A stretch of 64,000 nt of DNA, taken from NCBI GenBank assembly GCA_027493875.1, contig JAOSJX010000023.1, positions 124,001-188,000 of the forward strand. The letters run 5' to 3'. Both the position numbers and the translations under genes were made by a program. The notes beneath the pieces are model-generated. The model saw only the letters and a list, made by a program, of their open reading frames with translations. It did no database searches and was not told the origin of the DNA. The DNA is from Deltaproteobacteria bacterium. GTDB lineage: Bacteria > Lernaellota > Lernaellaia > JACKCT01. This document shows, one piece after another, positions 50,730 to 59,091 of the stretch. Position 1 is the stretch's first letter. Each line of letters opens with the position of its first letter.

Positions 50730-51931
50730 ACGGCTTTTTCTTTCCGCTGGGGATCGGTGCGGGGGAAATCGGACTCGTGACGGCCGTGCTGATCGGCTTC
50801 GGGTTCGGCTTCGTGCTGGAACGCGCGGGATTCGGCCGCGCGGACAAACTCGCGGCGCAGTTCTACCTGCACGACATGACCGTTTTCAAAGTGATGTTCA
50901 CGGCGATCGTGACCGCGATGCTCGGCCTCGTCGTGGCCGGTGAACTCGGCCTGGCGAACGTGGCGGAATTGTCGCGCGCCATCGCGAGCGAGACGTTTCT
51001 CTGGCCGATGCTCGCCGGCGGGTTTCTGCTGGGCATGGGGTTCATTATTTCCGGGTATTGCCCGGGGACGTCCGTCGTGGCGACCGCGTCGGGCCATCTG
51101 GACGGCGTGATGACCGTCGCGGGCGTCGTCGCCGGCTCGCTGATCTACGGCGAAATACAACCCGCGGCGGCGGCTTTTCATACGAGCGGCGCGCGGGGAT
51201 CGCTTTACCTTTACGAACTCGCCGGCGTGCCCGCCTGGGTTGTCGCGTTGGCGGTCACCGCGATGGCGATCGGCCTGTTCTTCGGCGCGGAGAAGGTGGA
51301 GAAGATTTTCCGCGCGAAACGCGCCGTGTCCGCGGAGCGTCCCGAGGATGTCCGGGCGGAGCGCCGGACGATGCGCCGGGCGTTCGGGACACTCGGGGCG
51401 GCGGCGGCGATGATGCTGACGGCCGCCGCGCTGCCGGTTTCCGCGACGACGGCGCCGGCGAAAACCGCGGAACCGATCGCGGCCCACGCCTTGGCCGCGC
51501 GCCTTCTCGACGAGCCGTGGAATCTGCGCGTGCTGGACGTGCGGGACCGGGAAGCCTGCGCCGAAGCGCGGGTGCCGGGAGCCGAATGCGTTCCGGCGGA
51601 CGATCTGGCCGGCCTCGGACTCCGGTACGCGGCGGGGGCGCGGGATCTCGCGATCGTGGGCGGCGAGGACGAAAGCGTCCCGGCGGAAGCGCTCGCGTAT
51701 CCCGGAAAGGTTTACCGGCTCGACGGCGGATTCGCCGCCTGGAAAGCGTACGCCTTGACCGCGCCGGAGATTCCGGAGGCGGACGCCGGGGCCGACGCGC
51801 GTGAGGACTACAAACTCCGGGCGGCGATTCACGCCGCGCTGACGGGCGCCGCGGCGGCCGCGCCGCCTCCCGCCCCGGCGCAGGTTTACGTTCCCTCGGC
51901 CCCGAAGAAAAAAGCCGGCGGCTGCAGCTAG
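50726..51931 (+). CDS. YeeE/YedE second half fused to a degenerate rhodanese domain
   Basis: ATG 50726. The first 190 residues are the second YeeE half: IGFGFGFVLERAGFGRADKLAAQFYLHD, MLAGGFLLGMGFIISGYCPGTSVVATASGHLDG (conserved Cys), and further helices. After a basic linker an internal signal-like segment begins at MRRAFGTLGAAAAMMLTAAALPVSA (ATG 51371). The following domain has rhodanese text (LRVLDVRDREACAEARVPGAECVP and YPGKVYRLDGGFAAWKAY). The active-site loop that should read C-x2-G-x-R/K-S/T is replaced by VGGEDES, so the catalytic Cys is absent. The C-terminus is Ala/Pro-rich and ends KKKAGGCS with a penultimate Cys. Likely a membrane sulfur-handling partner of the oxidoreductase. Whether the rhodanese is natively fused or a lost stop joins two genes is open. 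Confidence 0.82.
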   Translation: MNGFFFPLGIGAGEIGLVTAVLIGFGFGFVLERAGFGRADKLAAQFYLHDMTVFKVMFTAIVTAMLGLVVAGELGLANVAELSRAIASETFLWPMLAGGFLLGMGFIISGYCPGTSVVATASGHLDGVMTVAGVVAGSLIYGEIQPAAAAFHTSGARGSLYLYELAGVPAWVVALAVTAMAIGLFFGAEKVEKIFRAKRAVSAERPEDVRAERRTMRRAFGTLGAAAAMMLTAAALPVSATTAPAKTAEPIAAHALAARLLDEPWNLRVLDVRDREACAEARVPGAECVPADDLAGLGLRYAAGARDLAIVGGEDESVPAEALAYPGKVYRLDGGFAAWKAYALTAPEIPEADAGADAREDYKLRAAIHAALTGAAAAAPPPAPAQVYVPSAPKKKAGGCS

Positions 51932-51943
51932 GAGGAGCAGGCG

Positions 51944-52864
51944 ATGCACGAGACCATCACCAACCGCGCGAATCCGATGATCGATCCGGCCCTGCACATC
52001 TGGGGCTGGGAGATTCCCGTTTACCTCTTTCTCGGCGGACTCGCCGCCGGGCTCATGATTCTTTCCGCGATGCTCGCGCGGCGCGACGGGGCGCCGCTTT
52101 CGCGGTGGGCGAGGCGCCTGCCGTTCGCGGCGCCCGCGCTTCTTTCGCTGGGCATGCTGGCGCTGTTTCTCGATCTCGAACATCCGGCGCACGTTTTCCG
52201 CTTCTATCTCGCCTTCAGGCCCGCCTCGCCGATGTCGTGGGGTGCCTGGATTCTCGTGGCGATCTATCCGGCGTCGTTGTTGTACGGCCTCGCGCTGCTG
52301 ACGGACGAGGAGTGGGCGCCGGCCGCGCGCGCCGCCGGACCGTTCGAGAAGTTCCGCGCCTTCGCCGTCGCGAAGACCGGCGCGCTGGCGTGGATCAACG
52401 CCGTCCTGGGGATCGCGCTCGGCGCCTACACGGGCGTGCTTCTTGGGAATTTGGGCGCGCGCGCGGCGTGGAATTCGCCCGTGCTTGCGCCGCTTTTTCT
52501 CGTGTCGGGTTTTTCCACCGGCGCGGCGCTCGCCATGCTGTTGCCCCTTTCGCCGTCGGAAAAGCATCTGCTCCGACGCTGGGATCTCGCGGCGATCGGT
52601 GTTGAGGCGGCTTTGCTGGGGTTGTTCCTTGTCGGTTTGTCCACGGGTGGCGCCGCGACGCGTGAAGCCGCCGCGCTTTTCCTCGGCGGGGCTTTCACCG
52701 CGCCGTTCTTTGTATTCGTCGTGATCGCCGGCCTCGGCGTGCCCTTCGTTCTCGAAGCCGTTGAATGGCGGAAAAAGTTGGCGCCAACTCTGTTCGCGCC
52801 GGCGCTGCTCCTTGCCGGCGGTCTGGCGCTGCGCTGGGTTCTCGTCGCCGCGGGGCAGGCCTGA
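51944..52864 (+). CDS. NrfD/PsrC-like quinol-interacting membrane subunit
   Basis: Intact 306-residue integral membrane protein with about eight helices. It opens HIWGWEIPVYLFLGGLAAGLMILSAMLA, the NrfD hallmark. ALFLDLEHPAHVFRFYLAFRPASPMSWGAWILV follows, with the conserved LGrP-like segment. Further conserved: VLGIALGAYTGVLLGN and SGFSTGAALAMLLPL. It exchanges electrons between the quinone pool and the FeS subunit. Last gene of the operon: RBS AGGAGGAG... (AGGAGCAGGCG) precedes its start, 12 bases after the previous stop. Confidence 0.92.
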   Translation: MHETITNRANPMIDPALHIWGWEIPVYLFLGGLAAGLMILSAMLARRDGAPLSRWARRLPFAAPALLSLGMLALFLDLEHPAHVFRFYLAFRPASPMSWGAWILVAIYPASLLYGLALLTDEEWAPAARAAGPFEKFRAFAVAKTGALAWINAVLGIALGAYTGVLLGNLGARAAWNSPVLAPLFLVSGFSTGAALAMLLPLSPSEKHLLRRWDLAAIGVEAALLGLFLVGLSTGGAATREAAALFLGGAFTAPFFVFVVIAGLGVPFVLEAVEWRKKLAPTLFAPALLLAGGLALRWVLVAAGQA

Positions 52865-52985
52865 CGCGAATCTCATTCTCGCGGAGCCGTCGGTTCAGAC
52901 TAGGGGCGATGCGTCGGAAAGGCCCGTTAGACAATTCATCGCGCTGATTTTTCCGTGTCGCGACGGCGAACCTCGTATTTGCTCG

Positions 52986-53306
52986 TCACGCCTTTAAATC
53001 GCGTTCGACGACCACGTGCAGCATGGTTCCGTCAACCACGTCGATGTCGCATTCGGCGCCGAGCGCGCGCCCATTCGCCATCGCTTTGGCGTCGGTTTCG
53101 GAGATGAGAATCCTGATGCGGCGGCCTTGATAACGCAAAAGCAGGTCGTTTCCCGTGTCGTAGGTTTCCACGGAGAACGACAACGTATCCTCCGCGCGCG
53201 CGCCGAAGCAAACGGTGTTTTCGACCCGACATTCGTGCGCCAGCTTACCGGCTTCGTCGCCGGACAGACGCAGCCTCAGCGATCCCGGCTGTAGGCGGAG
53301 TTTCAT
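52986..53306 (-). CDS. DUF7009-like small protein
   Basis: A 106-residue protein starting MKLRLQPGSLRLRLSGDEAGKLAHECRVENTVCFG. This repeats the K/R-x-R-x-S-L-R-L-R-L-x-x-x-E motif of a small family of unknown function (DUF7009). The middle reads LSFSVETYDTGNDLLLRYQGRRIRILIS, and it ends DVVDGTMLHVVVERDL. No neighbour suggests a role; it lies between the NrfD operon and the aldo/keto reductase on the opposite strand. Confidence 0.7.
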   Translation of the reverse strand: MKLRLQPGSLRLRLSGDEAGKLAHECRVENTVCFGARAEDTLSFSVETYDTGNDLLLRYQGRRIRILISETDAKAMANGRALGAECDIDVVDGTMLHVVVERDLKA

Positions 53307-53386
53307 TGACCCCCCGAAGTGCGTTAGCATGCACGCCTTTCCGCTTAGGATAGTAAGAAGCAAAAAAAAAGAAAAGAGGGGTTTCT

Positions 53387-54360
53387 ATGCGAACGAGACG
53401 TCTCGGCCATTCCGATTTGAACCTGACGACGTTGGGGATCGGCGCGTGGGCCATGGGTGGACCAGGCTACGCGTTTGAATGGGGTCCGCAGGACGACAAC
53501 GATTCGATTCGCGCGATCCACCGGGCGCTTGATCTCGGCATCAATTGGATCGACACGGCGCCGGTTTATGGGCTCGGCCATTCCGGAAGAAGTGGTGGCG
53601 CGCGCGCTCGAGGGACGCCGCGACAAGGTGATTTTGGCAACGAAGTGCGGAATGGTCTGGGACAACGAGCGCAATATATCGCATCAGTTGACCAAAGCGT
53701 CTATCGAGCGCGAATGCGAAGCGTCGTTGAAACGTCTCAAAACGGATGTCATCGACCTCTACCAGATCCATTGGCCGGAGCCGCCGGACGAGATTGAGGA
53801 AGGTTGGGAGGCCGTGAACGATCTGGTCGCGGCCGGAAAAATCCGTTGCGGCGCGGTGTCTAATTTCTCGGTCGAACAAATGGCGCGGTGTTCTCAGATC
53901 GCTCCCATCACGAGTTTGCAGCCGCCGTACAGCCTTCTCAATCGAAAAGTCGAAAAAGAGATTCTTCCTTATTGCGGCGCGCAGGGGATCGGGGTCGTCG
54001 CGTACTCGCCCATCGGCAACGGACTTCTCACGGGAAAATACACGAAAGAACGCGTGGCGGCGCTGCCCCGCGTCCGATTGGCGGGGCCGCCTGTCACACA
54101 ACTTCCGGTCGCCACGGCTGGAGCGGGTTTTGGCGTTGGTGGAGGAACTTCAAAGCTTCGCGGCGGCATCGGGGCATACCGTCACGCAACTGGCGCTCGC
54201 CTGGGTTCTTCGCCGGCCGGAGGTGACTTCGGCGATCATCGGCCTCCGTAATGTGCGACAAGCCGAAGAATGCGTATCGGCCGGGGATTGGGAAGTTCCT
54301 GACGCGATCATCCAAAGTATTCATGACGCCGCGGAGAGGCATTTAGATCCCGACGCCTAG
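53387..54360 (+). CDS. aldo/keto reductase (three frameshifts)
   Basis: ATG 53387 with GAGGGG. The AKR barrel starts MRTRRLGHSDLNLTTLGIGAWAMGG. The catalytic Asp and Tyr are in DTAPVYGLGHS, Lys in VILATKCGMVW, His in LYQIHWPEP. NADPH-binding text follows: GAVSNFSVEQM, LQPPYSLLNR, VVAYSPIGNGLLTGKYT. After frame changes near 53578, 54090 and 54115 it ends VTQLALAWVLRRPEVTSAIIGLRNVRQAEE. About 324 residues. Reduces aldehydes or ketones with NADPH; physiological substrate unknown. Confidence 0.88.
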
Positions 54361-54405
54361 CAGAGGCGCTTGCGGCCTTTTCGCCGGGCCGTTTATTTTC
54401 GCTTG

Positions 54406-54419
54406 TTGACGCAAATCAA
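54406..54419 (+). promoter_or_regulatory. Fnr-type site ahead of the sensor kinase
   Basis: TTGACGCAAATCAA fits TTGAY-N4-RTCAA with one mismatch to symmetry (GAC versus ATC). A -10-like TATACT lies at 54443-54448, so a start near 54455 would place the site centre at about -42, the class II activator position. The 54361-54602 spacer otherwise shows an A-rich stretch (54421-54438) and no gene. Confidence 0.6.
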
Positions 54420-54442
54420 TACAAAAAAACTCAAAAATGTTA

Positions 54443-54448
54443 TATACT
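54443..54448 (+). promoter_or_regulatory. -10 element
   Basis: TATACT (5 of 6 to TATAAT) in TTATATACTGG. No good -35 at 17 bases (ATACAA region), which fits activator dependence on the site at 54406-54419. The transcript would have a leader of about 150 bases. Confidence 0.45.
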
Positions 54449-54602
54449 GGCCCTGAGATGGGGGTTCCGGGCTGATTGCGTCTCCGCCCGGGAAAACAAA
54501 GCTCGATTTGAAAGCGATTTGCAAGGGTTTTTCGCCCGGGTGAAAGGCTGTTTATGTCCAGCCCGTCACGTTTCGCCTTTTCGTCTTTCGACGGAGAGGC
54601 AC

Positions 54603-57600
54603 GTGCAAAAAGAATCCCCGGCCGGCGGGCGTTTTTTGGTCGTTGCGGGATGCTGCGCGGTGGGTGCCGCCGTCGCGATGGCCGCGGCGGATTCGGTGAT
54701 TTTCCGCGCGTTCGTTCAGCGTCATCACCATGTAACGCTCATCGCGAACGGCCTGCTTGGGGCTTTGGCGGGCCTTTTGCTGGGTTACGGTCTGCTCTCC
54801 CGGAATGCGTATCGCCAATCCACATCGGTTTTTCACAAAGCGCGTAAACGGTGGCAAGCGGAAGCCGTTCGCCAGCTTACGGAGACTCTTCAGACGAACG
54901 AGCGACTCGCCAAACGAATCCTCAATGCCGAAAAGTCGGTTGCGGCGGCCGATGCGAAGGTGGCGGCGTTTCGCGCGGTGATCGACGAAAACGGGCTTGC
55001 GGCCGCCGTGTGTACGATGGGCGGCGATGCCTCCGATCCTGTGGTTCTCGAAGCGAATCACGAATTCGCGCGTCACCTCAGGGTCGATCCCGCGGACCTG
55101 CGGAATCGCCCAATGACGGAAATCGTACGCGGTGTCCAGCGTTCGGCGATCCTCGAAGCTTTCGACGCGGTCGTCCGGTCCGGCCGTGCCGAAACGATCG
55201 TGGAAGCGCCCGATCGCGAGGCGGGATCACCCGATCCGCTCGCATTTCGCATATTTCGCTTGTCGTCAAATGAGTTTCTCGTCGTGCCGAACCCCGCATC
55301 ACGCTTTCGATGCGTCGGGACTTCGCGCGACGGACCTCGACCGAGAGGCGCTGGTCGACGCCGTGCTCAACCGCTTTGTCCCGTTACGCCGCCACCGAGT
55401 TTGAGCACGTGACGGAAAATGCGCTCCGCGACGTGGCGCGTTATCTCGGGGCGGACCGCGCTTTCGTCCTGGAAGCGGCGGGCGCCGACGACTATTTTCA
55501 TATCGTTCAACAGTGGTGCGGTCACGGCGTTTCCGCGGTTCCGAACGCGCTTGTCGGTTGGCGCGGCCCCGGTGAACCTCTGGCCGATCTTACCTCGATC
55601 CTCTCGCTGCCGGTGGCGGTCGATGGGCGGTCATGGGGCTATCTCGTCTTCGGACGTCGCGGCGCGTATGAATCATGGAGCGAGGACGCGCGGAAACTCG
55701 CCACGACGGTTTCAATCATTCTGACGAGCGCGTTGGAGCGGCGGCAGGCGGAAACGGCGCTGCGCCGGAACGAGGCGCGTTTATCGCTCGCGGTCGACGC
55801 GGCGCGCGCGGGCATTTACGAACAGGATTGGCCGCTCGACGGTCCGGTCCGTTATAGCGAACGGCTTTCCGAGATGCTCGGCCTTCCGTCCCGCGGCTCC
55901 ATGCGCCCGGAGGAAGCCGTCACGTGGTGGAGGGAGCATCTCCATGAAGAGGACCGGGACCCGACGCTGCACCATGTCCTCGAGTTCGTCGGCGGTCGCG
56001 TCGAATATTTTGAAAAAAGTTTCCGCGTGCGTCATGACGATGGCGGCTGGATTCACTTGACGGTGCACGCGAAGGCGACCGGTCGACGGAAAGACGGTAG
56101 TGCCGCGGGACTGATCGCTCTGGCGCTCGACACGACGGCGATGCACGGCGTCCGAGAGGCTATGCGCCGTCGGGGAGGAGGAATACCGGGCGACGCTCGA
56201 CGCGATCGGCGAAGGCGTTACGGTCATCGATCCGGAATACGGAATGATTTATGCCAACCGGGCTGCCCGGGATCTCATGGGCCTTGGAGACGGTGATATC
56301 CAAGGAATCGACCATATGCGTTTTATCGGGCCGGAAGCGTTGGCGTCGATCGCCGATCGTATCCCCGACCTATCCGCCGGACGCAAAATCAGTTTTGAGA
56401 CGGCGATTAAGACAATGAACAACAAGGAACTTGACGTGCTCTGCACGGTGGCGCCGACGCAATTCGAGGACGGAACGCCGCGGCGCCTCGTTTCGGTTTT
56501 TCGCGACATGAGCAGCGTTCGCGCCGCGCGCGACAGCAAGGCGCGCGCCATGACGATTATGGCGTCTATGGCCGAAGGGATCGTCATGACGGGATTGGAC
56601 GGGGTCATCGAATACGTTAATCCGGCGTTGGAGCGCATTACGGGTTACGAAGCCGCGGAACTCGTCGGACAACACACAAGAATCTTGAAAAGCGGGCTCC
56701 ACGACGACGGATTTTACAAAACGTTGTGGACGACCGCTCTCTCGGGAAGAGTCTGGCGCGGGAATTTTGTCAACCGGCGAAAGGACGGCTCGCTCTATTA
56801 CGAGGAAGCGTCGATTTCGCCGATCAAGGATGCCGACGGCAAGGTGACGCAATTCGTCGCGATTAAAAAAGACGTAACGAAAGAACGCGAAATGGAGGAT
56901 CAGCTTCGGCAATCGCAAAGGCTGGAATCCATCGGGCGTCTGACGGCCGGCATCGCGCACGAGATCAACACGCCGGTCCAGTTTCTCGGCGACAATATCC
57001 GGTTTCTCGGGGAATCGTTCGATCAACTGCGCGAGCTGTTGGCGGCGCACCGGGAATTTATCGCGGCCTATCGTCAGGCCAACGCGGACGACAAGGCCGC
57101 CGCGCGTTTGGAAGAGGGGGACCGTTCGGAGGACGTAACATTTCTTCTGGACGATGTTCCGCGGGCCGTCGCTCAATCGTTGGAGGGCGTGGAGCGGGTT
57201 GCTGCCATCGTCCGTTCCTTACGGGATTATTCCCACCCGTCCACGTCGAAGCGTCTTCCCATCGATCTGAACCGCAGCGTTTCCGCGACGGTGGTCGTCG
57301 CAACCAACGAATGGCGGAACGTCGCGGACGTCCACCACCGATTTCGACGCCGATCTTCCACCGGTCACCTGCCGACCGACGGATATTAATCAGGCGGTGC
57401 TGACGCTGATCGTCAATGCGGCGCAGGCCATCGCGGAGCGCATCACGCCGGAACGGCCCGATAAAGGCCGCATTGATGTGATGACGCGTCGCGCGGGCGA
57501 TTGGGCGGAAATCGGGATCCGTGATACCGGCGGCGGGATTTCTCGGGAGAACCAACCGAGAATCTTCGAGCCGTTTTTCACGACCAAGGACGTGGGGGCG

Positions 57601-57727
57601 GGAACGGGCCAGGGATTATCGATCGCGCTCCGTATGATTACCGAAAATCACCGAGGAAAGCTTTTCTTCATCTCAAGACGGGGGTATCGGTACGAGCTTT
57701 TTCATCCGCCTCCCGCTTGAACCATAA
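54603..57727 (+). CDS. membrane histidine kinase with GAF and multiple PAS domains (several frameshifts)
   Basis: GTG 54603 with GGAG. Two transmembrane helices (FLVVAGCCAVGAAVAMAA, LIANGLLGALAGLLLGYGLL) are followed by a coiled coil and a PAS-like domain. The GAF domain reads VARYLGADRAFVLEAA and LSLPVAVDGRSWGYLVFGRRG. Then three PAS domains follow: ARLSLAVDAARAGIYEQDW; IDPEYGMIYANRAARDLMGL; MTGLDGVIEYVNPALERITGY with PAC text. The kinase core has LTAGIAHEINTPVQFLGDN (phospho-His), IVNAAQAI (N box), IRDTGGGI and FEPFFTTKDVGAGTGQGLSI. Frame changes near 55305, 55390, 56180, 57340 and 57673. About 1040 residues. The response regulator follows 17 bases later. Signal unknown; a possible Fnr site upstream suggests induction at low oxygen. 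Confidence 0.9.
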
Positions 57728-57744
57728 ACCACGGAGTTTGCCGC

Positions 57745-59039
57745 ATGGCTCGCGAGCGTATTTTATTGGTCGACGACGAACCGAATGTCTTGGCCGGGTA
57801 CGAACGGCGACTTCGCCGCGAGTTCAGCGCCGTCACGGCCGTCGGCGGTGCCGCGGGGCTTTCCGCGCTCGCGCAGCAGGGCCCCTTTGCCGTGGTCGTC
57901 GCCGACATGCGGATGCCGGGCCTCGACGGCGTACAATTTCTCATCCGCGTTCGGGAGATGGCCCCGGATTCGGTCCGCGTGATGCTGACGGGTCACGCGG
58001 ACGCGGAAACCGTGATCAACGCCATTAACGAAGGTTCGGTCTTTCGTTTTTTGACCAAACCTTGCCCGGCGGAAACGCTCTCAAAAACGCTCTGGGACGC
58101 CATCGGGCAATATCGGCTGGTCCGGGCGGAACGGGAACTCCTGGACAGTACGCTCAACGGCGTGGTGGAAGTTCTCACCGACGTGATGCGCGTCGCCGAT
58201 CCGGAAGCGCGTGGGCGGTTTCCCCTTCGGCGGGACATTGAGGTTGTTTGCCGGGCTCTCGGCCTCACGCGTGACTGGGACATCAAGCTGGCGTCGCTGC
58301 TGATGGATATCGGGATGGCGACGATCCCCGCGAGCACGAGAGCGAAGGTCGACTCCGGACGCGCCGCTTACGGACGAGGAGAAAAAAGTTGCTCGTGGAC
58401 GTGTATGCGACGAGCGCCCGGCTTATTTCGAATGTGCCGCGCCTCGAACCCGTGGCCGAAATTCTGGAAGAGCTCGGCCGCGAGACCGACGCGCTGCCGG
58501 CGGAGGATTTCATTGACGGATCCATTTCCGTCCGCGCGACCCTTTTAAAAATCTTGGCCGATTTGAACAAAGCCCGCGCGAGCGGTGTCCCGGTTGAAGA
58601 AGCCGTGTCGACGTTGCGTCGTCGCGCCGGAGGTTACGGGCAGCGCGTGCTCGATGCCGCGGAAACGGTGTTGTCGGCCGCGGGGCCGGGCCAAGGCGGT
58701 CGCGCGGTTGAGCTCCTCGAGGTGGACATCGCCGATCTTCAAGTAGGCGACATCGTCCTTGATGATATTCGGGCGCGCAACGGTGAACTGCTGTTGGCGG
58801 AGGGTATGGTTCTGTCCCTCGTAAGCCTGGAACGGCTGAAAAATTACGCACTTATCGAGCGCCTGGATGAGGGTATCCGCGTCGAGCGGCCGGCGATGTC
58901 CGCGGGAAACGGGGGTGAGTTCCGGCAAAACTCCCTTCGGGGTATTGTGCGGCGGGCGCCGTTTTCTGAAAATCATCATGATTTCACGGGCCTAGGGTAC
59001 GCGGTCCACGTAAATTTTTCGTTGCGGCACGCTCGCTGA
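57745..59039 (+). CDS. response regulator with degenerate HD-GYP-like output domain (two frameshifts)
   Basis: Receiver domain: RILLVDDEPNVLAGYERRL (acidic pair), VVVADMRMPGLDGVQFL (phosphoacceptor Asp), VMLTGH (Thr) and FRFLTKP (Lys), all intact. The output domain begins LDSTLNGVVEVLTDVMRVADPEA, as in HD-domain response regulators of the RpfG type. The expected HD signature reads LASLLMDIGMATIPAST, where the metal His is Met, and no GYP motif is visible, so c-di-GMP hydrolysis is unlikely. A C-terminal segment (DIVLDDIRARNGELLLAEGMVLS) looks like the small beta domain of these proteins. Frame changes near 58360 and at A6 58382-58387. The true C-terminus is uncertain after about 58910. Partner of the upstream kinase. 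Confidence 0.85.
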
Positions 59040-59091
59040 CTATGTTATGATCCGCGCGATTATAGCGGCTGTCCGCGGAGAAGGTAGCAAC

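Noticed and set aside
50690-52876. Very long minus-strand reading frame (about 728 codons)
   Set aside because: Antisense to the YeeE-rhodanese and NrfD genes; Arg/Gly-rich composition without any domain text.
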